64,000 bases of DNA from Rhynchopus euleeides (Eukaryota; Euglenozoa; Diplonemea; Diplonemida; Diplonemidae). The notes below the pieces were generated by a model, which saw only the letters and a program-made list of their open reading frames with translations, was not told where the DNA came from and searched no databases. Shown here in pieces: positions 37,701-48,122 of this stretch (positions within the stretch are counted from its first letter, which is position 1; the number at the start of each line of letters is the position of its first letter). The translations under genes were made by a program, and so were the position numbers. The stretch is from contig OY723310.1 of assembly GCA_963210315.1 (NCBI GenBank), positions 1,845,606 to 1,909,605 on the forward strand, written 5' to 3'.

Positions 37701-38234
37701 ATGGAAGTTGCAACCCCCCCTCGCATATACCCGTCTAGAGATTAGAAGCGTTGCTGTGTTCCGCAGCCATTCTTTCCCCAGCTCCCAGTTCCCAGTTCCC
37801 AGTTCCCACCACCCCCTACCCATCTTCGTAAGGAGTGTAAGCAGGCCTGTGCTGTGTGTGGTTTGTTTGGTTGGTTGGTGCTTGCTGTGTGATACGTGCA
37901 TCAACGGGGTCACAGCGCAGCGTTTGTGTAAGTTGTTTCTGGCCAGGTATTGGGTTGTCTCGGGTGGTAGGTGGGCGGGGGGTGGGTGGGGAGGTCGCTC
38001 ATGCTGTGTGCATGCATGCCTGCGTGTGGGAGAGGCGGCGCCCGTGCTGACTGTGAGTCTCAGTGCGGGTGTGCGATCCCCTGTGCGTGTGGATGTAGGC
38101 GTGGGTGTGGGTGTAGGTGTTGGTATGCGACAGTTGAGAGGTAGCACCATTCCGCTCGGTGCAACCGACACTCATTACTAGTACTCGAGTCAAAAAGTGT
38201 GGTCGGGGGCTTCTGTGCCACTGCACTGTGTGTG
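33805..38234 (+). repeat. Segmental duplication, copy 2 (4.4 kb)
   Basis: Direct copy of 23308-27248. It is longer because of a larger Gln/Glu repeat and an extra tandem duplication of about 190 bp (around 36690-36870 and 36885-37065) present only once in copy 1 (around 25925-26100). Outside the coding repeat the copies differ by scattered substitutions and small indels, so the event is recent. Confidence 0.92.
33954..35864 (+). CDS. Gln/Glu-repeat protein, copy 2 (two-module, unknown function)
   Basis: 636 residues from the ATG at 33954, a paralogue of the gene at 23459. Outside the repeat the two proteins are nearly identical: the first module, the second WRECAEARLRAAAVPAR module, the acidic EDEDEDEDEG stretch and the Cys-rich C-terminus. 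The Q/E tract is longer (about 230 residues) with a regular pattern of QQHQQ and QQQEEE interruptions every 20-30 residues. Copy 1 has an additional AET in the AETEAEAAND segment. Function unknown. Confidence 0.6.
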
Positions 38235-38401
38235 TGTCTACGGTGTCAGTGCGGTGTAAGGATCCTCCCCCCTTTGCGCTTCTGGCTGTGGTCGATGTGA
38301 TGAGATGACCTCTGGCCTTGTGCTGATGTTGTGCGCATGGTGCACCAGCCTGAAAGCAGACACCCTCCCCCGACAGGCAGCAGAACAGGAAAGACACAGA
38401 G
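35865..38401. other. Noncoding; 3' part of duplication copy 2
   Basis: Corresponds to 25070-27248. A CTATATATAACTT box lies at about 37499, some 900 bp upstream of the DUF2828 gene. No convincing ORF. Confidence 0.35.
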
Positions 38402-41029
38402 ATGGGGATGCGGGCACAGAAGCGGCAGAAAACAATGGCACACGTTGTGGGCGAGAAAGGATGTGCGGCGTTCGCCAACACAGACGACGCAGTGTTGGAT
38501 CTGTTCTTCCAAGTTGTCCCGGACACACCGCAGGCGACGCTGTGCTCGCACCTTGAAAAGGCTTGGGCGGTGGACCGGCTCTTGACGCTGAAGGTGATCT
38601 TCAATTTCGGCAACGTGCGGGAGGGTGGGAAGCAGGATACGGAGAACTTCCTGCGTGCGCTCTGGTGGCTGTGGGGTGTGAAGGGGGAGCACGAGACTGT
38701 GCTGGCGAACCTGGACATGATCGGAGCGCATACGAGTCTGAAGGTGCTGCGTGAGTTTCTGACGCTGTGTGTTTGGGACGAGCCGATGGATGGGCGCGGG
38801 GTGCGCGGCACGACACTTCTGAACCCGTACTCGTCTGCCGGAAGGGCGGCGCACAAGACAGTCATCCAGCAGATCCGGGAAGTACGGAAAGAAGACGCGA
38901 AGCAGAGACGGGCGAATGTACGTGCGCTGCGGTCAGAGCGTTGGGAGAACTTCGCGGAGTGGCACGCTCAGCAGCAGCAGCCAGGAGAGGACGCAGGGCC
39001 CGGGTGCGGCGGCACAGGGGGGTTCAAGTTCGACCTGGAGGGAGACACGGGCGCAGCGGCTTCATGCAGGGTCCTGTTTCCGCTGCAACAGGCTTGCGAT
39101 CCGGAGCGCGTGGGTCGCAAGGTCGGGGTGCGTGAGTATGCGACCAGCGGGGCGGCAAGTGGGGAGATGCAGCTCCGGATCGAGAGAGAGCTGACGGAGC
39201 TGAAGCACCCAGCGATGCGGTACGACCCTCGGGTGGCGACGCAGTGGTGCAGCGAGGAGGTGAGCGGGAAGTACCAGGAGTACATCCGGCTGAGAGACGC
39301 GGTGCACCGGAACGCAGCGAAGCAACAGAAGCAGGCGCTTGCGCGCGGGCTGATGGCGGGCCTCGTGGAGCAGGACCTCGTGGGTGGCGCAGCAGGAGGG
39401 GGCGTCGGTGACGGGAAGGACAGCGCGTTGCGGAGGCTGAAGCTTGGGGTGGCCAGGATCTTTGCCAACGGGCTGCGGGAAGAGTTCGAGACGTACGTGA
39501 CGCTGCGGGAGCAGGTGGGTGCTGACGGGGGGATGCCGTCTCTGGGAGGTCTGTTCGCGAAGTGGTGCCCGACGCCCGGGGGACACCACGACAAGGCCAC
39601 CCGCGTTGCAGACGACGTTGTGGTGGAGATTCTGCGCGAGTGGCCTGCGGAGCTTGCGGCTGCGGTGTTTGAGCCGAGTGGGATCCGCCTGCTGCAGCAG
39701 CAGGACGGGGGCGGTGTCGTGCAGGACTGGCGGGCAACACTGGCGGGGGCGTTCTCTGCGGCAGAGGTGCAGAAGGGGCTGGACGGGGGGGATGCAGGGG
39801 CTTACTCCGAGGCGCTGCGGGGCCTTGCACGGTCTCGGCTGCACAAGAATCTGCTTGCAAAGGTGCGGGGAGCAGCCGGGATCCCCGAGCACTTTGTGGG
39901 GAAGAGGGCGCCGCACCTGATCAACTACGACCGGATGCCCAGCCAGTGCAGGGCGAAGTTTTGGAAAGTCTTCCGGGCGCTGGACAAGGAGCGGTTTGAC
40001 GCATTCGTCATCGAGGCAGCGAAGAAGCAGCTTGCAGGGGATGCCGCGTCGACCAAGAGGGGGACGATCAAAACAGGGGCGCTGAAGCCCCACGAAGTGC
40101 TGAAGGAGGCACGCCAGAACATGGCCCGGGGCAACAACAAGACGGAAGGGGCGATGCACACGTTGCAGCTGAATCTGCAGTGGCAGGGCCTGGTCGGAAA
40201 GCTGCGTGCCGAACGGTTTGGCAAGGGGGAGGGGGACATCGACGAGTGTGCACACGTGCTGCCGATGGCCGATGTGTCTGGCAGCATGGACGGGACGCCG
40301 ATGGAAGTGTGCGTCGCGCTGTCGCTGCTCTTGGCGGAGAGCTGCCCCCGGTCGCACCCGTTCTTCGGGAAGCTGTGCACGTTTTCCTCCGACCCGGCGC
40401 TTGTGGACCTCAGCGACAAGATCCCCGACCCGGCGGCGGCGGCACTGGAAGCCGGTGAGAACGCCACGCTGGTTGACTTCACGGAGGCGCTGGGGAGTGT
40501 GGGGGAGCGTGCCCGCTTTGTGGAGGGGATCGACTGGGGTGGTTCCACCAACATCGCGGCTGCGTTTGATCTGCTGCTGCAGGTCTGCAAGGACAACCAC
40601 GTGTCGCCGGCGTTTGTGTCGAACGTGCACCTTGTTATTTTCTCGGACATGGAGTTCGATGAAGCCAGCTGCTCCCCGCGTGACACAATGCTCACGGCGA
40701 TATGCAACAAGTTCCGTGCCGCCGGGTACGAGGGGGTGAGACCGAAAATCGTGTTCTGGAACTTGCGGGACTCGCGCAGCGTGCCCACGTGCGATGCAGA
40801 CGAGAACGGCGTGGCGCTGCTGAGTGGGTTCTCCAGCAGTTTGTTGAAGAAGTTCCTGGCGATCCTGTCGGGGAAGGAGAACGGCACCGCAACGCAGCAC
40901 GACAGCACGGATGCTGGTGGGAGTGGTGCCGCAGAGGGCTGCGATGAAGCGTCGAGTGATCTGACTCCGATACAAGTGCTTCTGAAGGTGCTGTCTGATG
41001 AGCTCTACGGCAAGCTGCGAGTGGTTTAG
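38402..41029 (+). CDS. DUF2828-family protein with VWA-type domain
   Basis: 875 residues, single exon. The N-terminal region (about residues 25-125: AVLDLFFQVV, LTLKVIFNFGNVREGGKQDTENFLRALWWL in segments, then LREFL) matches the helical-repeat start of DUF2828 proteins. The C-terminal third carries a von Willebrand A-type domain with a MIDAS motif DVSGS (Asp624, Ser626, Ser628). The architecture resembles TROVE/Ro60-type RNA-binding proteins, which also pair helical repeats with a VWA domain, but DUF2828 function is not established. The middle holds a poorly conserved insertion with Gly-rich patches. The TAG/TGA context and GC-rich codon use fit the other genes. The 5' flank comes from the segmental duplication. 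Confidence 0.85.
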   Translation: MGMRAQKRQKTMAHVVGEKGCAAFANTDDAVLDLFFQVVPDTPQATLCSHLEKAWAVDRLLTLKVIFNFGNVREGGKQDTENFLRALWWLWGVKGEHETVLANLDMIGAHTSLKVLREFLTLCVWDEPMDGRGVRGTTLLNPYSSAGRAAHKTVIQQIREVRKEDAKQRRANVRALRSERWENFAEWHAQQQQPGEDAGPGCGGTGGFKFDLEGDTGAAASCRVLFPLQQACDPERVGRKVGVREYATSGAASGEMQLRIERELTELKHPAMRYDPRVATQWCSEEVSGKYQEYIRLRDAVHRNAAKQQKQALARGLMAGLVEQDLVGGAAGGGVGDGKDSALRRLKLGVARIFANGLREEFETYVTLREQVGADGGMPSLGGLFAKWCPTPGGHHDKATRVADDVVVEILREWPAELAAAVFEPSGIRLLQQQDGGGVVQDWRATLAGAFSAAEVQKGLDGGDAGAYSEALRGLARSRLHKNLLAKVRGAAGIPEHFVGKRAPHLINYDRMPSQCRAKFWKVFRALDKERFDAFVIEAAKKQLAGDAASTKRGTIKTGALKPHEVLKEARQNMARGNNKTEGAMHTLQLNLQWQGLVGKLRAERFGKGEGDIDECAHVLPMADVSGSMDGTPMEVCVALSLLLAESCPRSHPFFGKLCTFSSDPALVDLSDKIPDPAAAALEAGENATLVDFTEALGSVGERARFVEGIDWGGSTNIAAAFDLLLQVCKDNHVSPAFVSNVHLVIFSDMEFDEASCSPRDTMLTAICNKFRAAGYEGVRPKIVFWNLRDSRSVPTCDADENGVALLSGFSSSLLKKFLAILSGKENGTATQHDSTDAGGSGAAEGCDEASSDLTPIQVLLKVLSDELYGKLRVV

Positions 41030-42257
41030 GCGGAGAGCAGGCTTGTGGATGTGTGTGTGCGGGATGCGGTGAGAGGTTACGTCACGGTGTGTGTGTGTCA
41101 CCACAAACCCGCAGTGGAGGCAGCACCAGAGTTCGCTCGGGACGCTACAAATATAACCGTGTGTCGTGTACCGTCTGTCTGCGTGTCCGTCAGCCTGCGC
41201 TGCCTGACTCCGGTACCCCGCTAACCTCGTGCCGTTGAGTCAGCAGGTGGGATGCATCCGTTGCGACAGGGCGCAGCGTGTGGGCATAGCTCCCGCGCGC
41301 ATGCATGTGTGTTCGTCAATCACAACCTTTGGAACAAGCCCTGGGGTGGCGAGGATGTGTGACATCGGGATTCTGTGTACGTGGGGTGGTCTGTGGTATC
41401 TGTGGTATGCTCGCTCAGGTGAGAAGTCCACCCAGCGTTCGACTTCGGCCGATGCCGCTAACCTTGGGCTGTTGAGTCCGCAGGTGCGACGGATCATTGC
41501 TACGTTATTATGGACAGCTCTGTGTGGCTGTCGTCCTCTTCTTTTCTGGTTGTCCTTGTCCACTTTGCTTTATTCATGTTTTCCACTCTTCCCTCTCTCT
41601 GTGATACTTATCTACGGGTTGACGAGTGCTCCGCACCACATCAGGCGACGCAGGCTCGAACGTGGTGGAAGCATCAACACCTCAAAGAAGGAAGAAGATG
41701 ACCCGTGGTAAGCTTCCAATTCTCCTTCATGGACCAACACACAGTGAACCGGAGCTTTGTCCGGTCGACAGGCAGAGCAACAGAGGCACGCTCGACATTC
41801 AGTAAACTTGTTTAAGCACCTCCGGTGCGACTAGGGAGTCAAGGGAGGACTAGAGAAGACGACTTCCCTGTGCGTGCTTGTTTTTCTACCACTTGCAACA
41901 ACAGTTTTCTTGCAAGGTTGGAAGGGGGGACGAACGGAACAAACACCACCCTTCGTCAGGCCAACGAGTGGTGTTTTGCTCCCTGCCTGCGCCCCTCTGT
42001 ACGCCAGCCTTTGCACTGAACGGTGCCTCATGCAACAGAAAAGCGGTGGCTGAGCTGTCCCCCCTCTCCCATGAGACGTGTTTTTTGATATTGATGTTTT
42101 GTGTCTTATGTCCGACCGAAGACTCCCTCAAAAACGCCCACACACCTTCCCACCTCACCCACACCCACCCCCAAATCAATGCTGGTGGTTCACCCATGTC
42201 AGAATCACACAGCAGTGAGCACCGTGCGGTTGTCGGGGAAGTGAAGAGAGGGGAAGG
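41030..42257. other. No gene seen
   Basis: Contains the dispersed motif GTGGAAGCATCAACACCTC at about 41665. No supported ORF or RNA gene. Confidence 0.4.
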
Positions 42258-43397
42258 ATGGATGTGTCAGTGCGGGATGTCGAGAGCGGGCGGAGCTGTG
42301 TCGTCGGTGTTCAGGATGGCGGGACCGTGCTTAGCCTGAAGGCGGATGCGCTCAAGGAGATGTTCGCGGGTTCCATCAACGCAGACCGTGAGGCTGCAGG
42401 GCTGGCGGCACGCATCGAAGGGTGTGACGAGGACCTGGACGATGCAGAGCGCGTTGCCAACACGGGTCTCGAGGTTGGGGATCGTGTCCAGCTCGTCCGG
42501 AGGTGGCCACACGTCAAGGCTCCGGCTGTCTACCACTCTGTGCATCAGAACAAGGAGGTCCGTTCCGTCACACTGTCGAGGTGTGGCACGCTGTGCGCCG
42601 TAGGGTACGATGAAGGACACATCACTGTGTTCGATACCAGGACTGCTGCTGAGGTGGCGCTCCTCAGACATGGGGACAGCAGGCTCATTTACTCGTGTCG
42701 GTTCTCCGTGCGTGGGACGTGGCTGGCAACGTGCTCTTGGGACAGTACCATCTGCGTGTGGCTGACAGCGACATGGGAACAGGTGTGGTGTCTGGAGGGG
42801 CACGACAAAGGGGTGTACAGTGCAGGGTGGACACACTGTGGACGTCTCGTGTCGGGTGACAACGCTGGGAAGGTGTGTGTGTGGGACTTGGAGGGCACAC
42901 CCAGTGCCACAGTGCTGGAGGGGCACAGCAGCACTGTTTATGGGATTGCAGTGTCAGCTACGAGGATCTTCACCGGGTCAAGCAACACCATCCGTGTGTA
43001 TGACATCGGCACCCCCACCCACACCAACACCCTGTCTGAGCATCGGAAGTGTGTGTATGACATCGCCCTGACGAACGACGAGCAGCACCTGGTGTCGTGC
43101 TCTCGAGACAAGTCACTGAAGGTGTGGTGCACAACCTCCCTCACCTGCATCCGTTCTGTCACCTTGTTTGCTCCAGCGGAGCGGCTTGCCGTGTCACAGC
43201 CAGGGGATGTTGTGGCAGTGTGCTTTTATCTACACACCAAGTTGTACAACCTCAGCACCTTGCAGTGCTTGGGACAAGTAGAGTCAAAGGGTGACGATGT
43301 TGGACTCAGCCCCTGTGGGAGGTGGGTCTTCACATCAAACAGTCGTTCGTTGAGTGTGTGTGCTGTGTGTGACGTTCCGTGTGAGGGCAGCACTTAG
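42258..43397 (+). CDS. WD40 protein with ubiquitin-like N-terminal segment, paralogue A
   Basis: 379 residues, single exon. The first 75 residues (MDVSVRDVESGRSCVVGVQD...VANTGLEVGDRVQLVRRW) have the strand/turn spacing of a beta-grasp fold. The rest forms about seven WD40-type blades; blade ends read TICVW, KVCVWD, IRVYD and SLKVW. It is expected to be a cytosolic protein-interaction propeller. The paralogue at 48196 has the same architecture, and remnants at about 44118, 44609 and 58834 belong to the same family. Specific partner unknown. Confidence 0.82.
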   Translation: MDVSVRDVESGRSCVVGVQDGGTVLSLKADALKEMFAGSINADREAAGLAARIEGCDEDLDDAERVANTGLEVGDRVQLVRRWPHVKAPAVYHSVHQNKEVRSVTLSRCGTLCAVGYDEGHITVFDTRTAAEVALLRHGDSRLIYSCRFSVRGTWLATCSWDSTICVWLTATWEQVWCLEGHDKGVYSAGWTHCGRLVSGDNAGKVCVWDLEGTPSATVLEGHSSTVYGIAVSATRIFTGSSNTIRVYDIGTPTHTNTLSEHRKCVYDIALTNDEQHLVSCSRDKSLKVWCTTSLTCIRSVTLFAPAERLAVSQPGDVVAVCFYLHTKLYNLSTLQCLGQVESKGDDVGLSPCGRWVFTSNSRSLSVCAVCDVPCEGST

Positions 43398-43655
43398 GCA
43401 ACCAACAACACCTGTCTCTGTGTGTGCTGTGTCTTCCGTTTCACCGTGAGTGCGGTCTTTGAAACCCGTGCATGTGCCCTGCGTTGCGTGCTTCCTGTTG
43501 TAATCTACCTGTGCCCTGTTGCTGTGTGACAAACTGTGTCACTTCGCAGCCAGTTTGTGAGGCGGCTCACTTCTTCTCGCATTCTGCGTCGTCAGTTGAT
43601 GAGGGTGTGCTGCGATCCCCAACGAAAAACCCTTGGTGACGAACTGTCTTGCAAT

Positions 43656-43758
43656 GGGGGTCTTCGCTGGCCGGTCGACAAACTTCGACAATCTTCGTCA
43701 GTTTTCAGCTAATTCAACAGGAAATTCACCAAAGTGCACTGACGTAGCGAAGACCCCC
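43656..43758. mobile_element. Tourist-like MITE (PIF/Harbinger type)
   Basis: 103-bp element with exact 13-bp terminal inverted repeats (GGGGGTCTTCGCT) and a 3-bp target-site duplication AAT (43653-43655 and 43759-43761). The interior CGTCAGTTTTCAGC is shared with the element at 8907. Confidence 0.75.
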
Positions 43759-44114
43759 AATGTCTTCGAAAACAATATGTGTGCCGGTGGGTGGGTGGTG
43801 GTGTGAGGTGGAATGAGCGGGTTGGGGAGATCTGGCCCGGTCGGTGAGAGACCTCAAGACGGCAGGCCCGACCCCACACCCTCCCAGCGCAAGACAGGAC
43901 GATTGGCGCTGTGCTCCTTTGGGGACGGCCGAAGTGACACCACAGCCTAACAGCGGGTGTGTGCCTCATGTGCACCCCACCCCAGCCCCACCCCTGCTCC
44001 CCTCCGTCCGCAACAGGGACCACAAGTGGCAAGCGTTGCACCCACTCCTGCCTGAGGGCATGCCCTTGCTAGGCGGCTGCCTCGTTCTCTGAGCACCCGC
44101 AGAGGGTGTGTTAT

Positions 44115-44290
44115 GGTGGTGCACTCAGCTTCGCGGGAGGTGGGTCTTCACAACAAGGAACAACTACACTTGTGTCTCGAACGGGAATGATTCCGTCTGT
44201 GTGTGCTGTGTCTTCCGCTTCGCCCTCAGTGCAGTCTCGCTGCTGCCTCGCTCTTTGTTTCCCTGCCTTGCGTGCTTCACGGTCTCTCCT
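44115..44290 (+). pseudogene. 3' remnant of a WD40 paralogue
   Basis: GCACTCAGCTTCGCGGGAGG, then TGGGTCTTCACA, matches the last blade of the WD40 genes (LSPCGRWVFT), but the frame is broken. The following GTGTGTGCTGTGTCTTCCG also matches the 3' region of paralogue A. No upstream blades remain. Confidence 0.5.
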
Positions 44291-44605
44291 TTTTGTGAGC
44301 ACATTTATGATGCGTAAAAGTGTAGGAGTGCTTCCGACGATCCTGTCCCTTTTCTGTGTGTCTAGCTATCTCGTGTTCACATGTGCTCCACACCCACATC
44401 AAGGCTTCCCGTTCCCTCCTTTGTTTTGCTAGTTGCTGGGCAGGGTGTTTCTCTTACCACATCGGAAGCAGTATCATGATACGACCATGTTGCTTTCCTG
44501 CCTCGAAGCACATCTCGCAGAACCACCTGACTCCTGCTCTGTTTGGAGGAAGCTGCGCGTTTGCATCTGAGATGAGAAGAGGCAAATACATGAAGGCTCC
44601 AATGG

Positions 44606-44660
44606 AGTCGCTCTTGCCCTCAGCGCCTGCTGGAGGTGGGTCTTCACACCTATGAACCCC
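44606..44660 (+). pseudogene. Second 3' remnant of a WD40 paralogue
   Basis: CTTGCCCTCAGCGCCTGCTG, then GAGGTGGGTCTTCACA, encodes LALSACWRWVFTP in frame, matching the final blade of the WD40 family. Only this fragment is recognisable. Confidence 0.4.
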
Positions 44661-44904
44661 CTGTCCCTCCCCTGCTCCTGGGGACAGGCCTTGCCTGCGC
44701 CTGTCGACAAAGCTTCCAGCAACGAACCAAGCCAGACCGGAGCGCAACGACCCATCCCTCCCCCTCCAACGCCTTCACACCCTTCTGTCGCTACGCTTCA
44801 GTGCCCCGCCTGCTGTGCGCCTCCCTCCCACCCCTTGTTGAGCACCACGTCACCCGATTCCGCACAACACTTTCCGACACATGGTGGCACGGTGCTGGTG
44901 GGAG

Positions 44905-45060
44905 ACCGTCGTGGGAGACCGTTTTTCGGGAGACCAAACGGTATCCCCCTTGGGAGAGCATATGCTCTCCCTTGGGAGAGCATATGCTCTCCCTTGGGAG
45001 ACCGTCTGGTCTCCCGTGGGAGAGCATTTGGTCTCCCGGGGAGACCGTCTGGTCTCCTAT
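44905..45060. repeat. Cluster of GGGAGA-type palindromes
   Basis: Two copies of GGGAGAGCATATGCTCTCCC, followed by GGGAGACCGTCTGGTCTCCC and related arms (GGGAGAGCATTTGGTCTCCC, GGGAGACCGTCTGGTCTCC). It is built like the palindrome interiors of the TIR elements at 8456 and 53872; here I see no flanking TIRs. Confidence 0.75.
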
Positions 45061-45232
45061 GTCCGTTGATTTGTGTGGGAAGTGGGGTGGGGGGGGGGTC
45101 AATTTTTGGGGATGTGTCTGCTACAAAATACATTTTTAATCGAGGGGGAATGTGGGGCGGGTTGGGGTGTGGGAAAGCACTCTATTTTTTGATCATGATC
45201 AGCAAACTGACCCCACACACGTACAAAACTAG

Positions 45233-46810
45233 CTACTCCTCAGGTGCATAGCACTTCCCCCGTTCAGGGATGTCCCATCGTTTTGCACGGCACACACACA
45301 TGGTGAAGCAGTCCCTCGGTACTCCCTCACCCACATGAAAGAGAAGCTCGTTGTCGCTGGATATCTTTGTCACATGTGGAAGCAATCCCAGCTTTGATAT
45401 CCTTTTCAGAAGTGCCGACAAAGGGCCCTTCCATTGATCCCGATAAAAGCACTTGCACAGCTTCAGTGCATCGCACGCCAGTATCTTGGGCGGATCCGTC
45501 GTGATCCCAGGCAAGGGTTTGCACACCGATACCCGTGCCACTTCATAACGCATTTGGTCGTGTTCGAAGTTAGTTCCAACTCTGGCTGAATGCATCTTAC
45601 GGGTGCTGTTCCCCTGTTCTTGCAGTTCATCAGTGCACTGGATTGGCAAGGCATCAACCTCGTCAAACCAGTGGCCCATGCTGTGCAGATACGCGTGTCC
45701 CTTCCGCGTTGTCATTCCAGGGATGCGCCATTCGAGGAGGTACATCAGAGCGTGATACATCACTAGTGAATATAGCATTTCCTTCTGGTACTCCAGCCGG
45801 TCACTGAGGTAGAAGCGGCAGGCGATGCTCTGATTCCGGAAGAAGACAAGCCCCTGAATCAGTAGGCCCATCGTGAGCGGTACACCGTTCGAGAGATGGC
45901 ACAACGTGTTCAAAGCCTCGCGTGCCTGCGCCCCCTTTAAGTTTTTTATAGGAGCGTTCTCTTGCGTGAGCTGCTGCACGTCCGCTGGCAGTGACCTGAA
46001 CCCATCTGGCAGGATATGCAGCAGTATCACGATGCAGTTCTTCGTGTCATGCAGAGGTGGCGTGATACAGTACACTTCGTTTTTGAAAGCGCTTGCTATT
46101 GGACACGAGAACCCCTTCGCATCAAGGGCCCGCATGCTCAACCTTTTGCACTGATGAAGCCGAGCAACAGACTCATCGCGCGGTGTTGAGCAAAAGGCTG
46201 ACCGGTGGCCTTGACCTCCCATCTTGCTGAACTGGGACCAAAGATCAGCGTGGTCACCACCAACGTACTTCACGTCAACGGTAACGGAGACACCGTTCAC
46301 GCAAACCGCCGTCTGCCGCAATGCGTCCAACTGCCTGGGGAAATCTGCAAGATGCCAGTGGAAAAAATCTTGGCTTGGCAGATCAACGAGCGTGATGGGG
46401 GCCGCAACCATCATCCTTCTGTTCTTCTGAATGAAGACAGAAACGGCCATGCGGGTCCGCTTCGCTTCTCTGCGGTGGCTGTTCCGGGGATTATAATCAT
46501 CCCTGAGGATGACGGCTTCGCAGCGGCAGTCGGGCGATGTGGGGTTCAAAAAATCATCGTCGACACCAGAAAGGAGAAACTCGCACAAGTTGGGAAGGTT
46601 GCCCGTCATCGCCTCGGCATCGCTCTGCAGCTCCCTCTTGAGCGTGCTCTTGTGACGCGACATCCCAAGGGAAATCCTGGCGAATCCCCGTTCCTCAAGC
46701 ACGTCGTTCACGGTCTTTTGGAGCGTGGCGGCCTGTCGCTCCGAAATCCCGGCCGCCAGCCTGCCATGCTCGAACCCCTCTCGCAAGGCTTCTAATAGCC
46801 CTGGGTCCAT
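45233..46810 (-). CDS. Putative DDE/RNase H-fold transposase-like protein
   Basis: 525 residues, single exon. I recognise the family only by pattern. An early acidic segment (VILRDDYNP), a central hydrophobic strand followed by GGD (DVKYVGGDHADLWSQFSKMGG) with a nearby Cys-containing loop, and a late YLHSMGHWFDEVD...ELQEQGNSTRK segment resemble the D..D..E arrangement of transposases in which the catalytic Glu sits in an S/T-x-E-x2-E-x2-N-type motif. Codon use is less GC-rich than neighbouring genes, suggesting a foreign or mobile origin. It lies 213 bp downstream of another minus-strand gene of similar composition. I see no TIRs bracketing the pair. A host gene of unknown function is the alternative. 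Confidence 0.45.
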   Translation of the reverse strand: MDPGLLEALREGFEHGRLAAGISERQAATLQKTVNDVLEERGFARISLGMSRHKSTLKRELQSDAEAMTGNLPNLCEFLLSGVDDDFLNPTSPDCRCEAVILRDDYNPRNSHRREAKRTRMAVSVFIQKNRRMMVAAPITLVDLPSQDFFHWHLADFPRQLDALRQTAVCVNGVSVTVDVKYVGGDHADLWSQFSKMGGQGHRSAFCSTPRDESVARLHQCKRLSMRALDAKGFSCPIASAFKNEVYCITPPLHDTKNCIVILLHILPDGFRSLPADVQQLTQENAPIKNLKGAQAREALNTLCHLSNGVPLTMGLLIQGLVFFRNQSIACRFYLSDRLEYQKEMLYSLVMYHALMYLLEWRIPGMTTRKGHAYLHSMGHWFDEVDALPIQCTDELQEQGNSTRKMHSARVGTNFEHDQMRYEVARVSVCKPLPGITTDPPKILACDALKLCKCFYRDQWKGPLSALLKRISKLGLLPHVTKISSDNELLFHVGEGVPRDCFTMCVCRAKRWDIPERGKCYAPEE

Positions 46811-47023
46811 GTTGCAAACATGTGACTGTGCTGATGGTGGTATATTGTGTAAATGACCGTATATGCGAGCAATATTTTCGAAGACTTGAAGGACGGGGTG
46901 GGTACTCGGATGGGTGGGGGCGGGTTTGCACTCTGCGAGATGTTGAACTTTGCGGTAACTCTCTCTTGATCATGCCATTCTTACACTTTTTGGCCACGTG
47001 GATACGTGGGTCCTGGTGGTGTA

Positions 47024-48122
47024 CTACTGCTCACCCAAATCCGACTGTGTCACGTGCTTGCTGCTGGTTTCATCCATGCCGTCAAGAGACAGCTCCGTCA
47101 CAGGAAGATTTCCCAGGACATCCGCTTCTTCCGATTCCTCGTCGTCCTTCTTCTGGTCGAGGAAGCCTGTGGCCGGGGCGAGCGTCCCGCTCACATGCAG
47201 CTTTGCCACATGCTTTACAATGGGCAGGCTCACAAACGTGACTCCATCATTGCGGTAGATCTGTGATTATAAGCAAGTGTATTTAATTATGGGGGGTGGT
47301 TGTGTAGTGCCAATAGCTGTACCTACCTCAAGGTCTAAACCGTAATCGTAGCCATCCGGGAGGGTCAGCTGCCTCTTGTAGAGGCCGGAAGGTGGGTAGG
47401 CCCACTGCGTTGCGACCCTCTTGAAGTGGACGGTCAACGTCCGGTTCGCGAACTGGGGGGCCATGTCGCCTTTCATCATGATGGTGGCGAGTGATGCCTC
47501 CAGGGCGACAGTGCACGCCTTTTCGTCCATCTTTATCATGTAGGGTGGGTACGCCCCCCCCCCCCGTGATGCGCACCGCCTCCTCATCATCCGTCTTCTT
47601 CTTCTGCGACACCCCCTTCTTACCCTTCTCCTCCTTCTCCCCCTTCAGGATGCGATCATACTGTCGAGCCATGTCGTTTCCGATGCGGACCTCATTCCCA
47701 TGAGCCAGCAGGAGTTTGTATGCGTCTGAACCCTTGTTTTTTGTTGTCGGGAATGCGCGCACGTAGACTCCGTAGAACACGAGCTCCTCGCAGTTGCGGG
47801 TGCGGTTGCTCCACACAGAACCATCATTCTCCTTCAGCTTCTGGTCGTGGGCGCCCTTGTTCACACTGGGCGCAAACTTCTTGCCGAACAACTCTTTGAA
47901 CGCTGTGGTGATGAACGGGCTGTTGTCCAGCTTGCCGTGGAGCTTGGGGCAGGCAGTCTCGAGGAGGCCACGGAAGGCTGACATGGGGATGGTGTTCGTG
48001 ATGCTCTTGGTGACCGGATCGATCGTGCTGGCTGCTGACGACACAAAGCATTTCGTGAAGGCGTGGATGAGGGGCTTCTCCGTTCCATCAACCTTAGCCC
48101 GTTTTGGAGGGGCCTCGGACAT
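47024..48122 (-). CDS. Hypothetical protein, intron-containing and frameshifted at a G12 run; possible partner of the transposase-like gene
   Basis: Exon 1 is 48122-47327; exon 2 is 47260-47024. The 66-nt intron (GTAGGT...CACAG, minus strand) is AT-richer and longer than the tiny introns elsewhere. Within exon 1, a run of 12 G (C12 on the plus strand, about 47554-47565) breaks the frame; with one base fewer, the coding length is exactly 344 codons. The N-terminus (MSEAPPKRAKVDG) has a basic, NLS-like patch. A helical region of about 100 residues follows (SAFRGLLETACP...AFKELFGKKF), then a lysine-rich linker (KGEKEEKGKKG), a beta-rich part and an acidic C-terminus (KKDDEESEEAD). Family unknown. 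Confidence 0.5.
47261..47326 (-). other. 66-nt intron
   Basis: On the minus strand it begins GTAGGTAC and ends ATCACAG, phase 0. Removal joins GLDLE to IYRNDGV. Confidence 0.6.
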
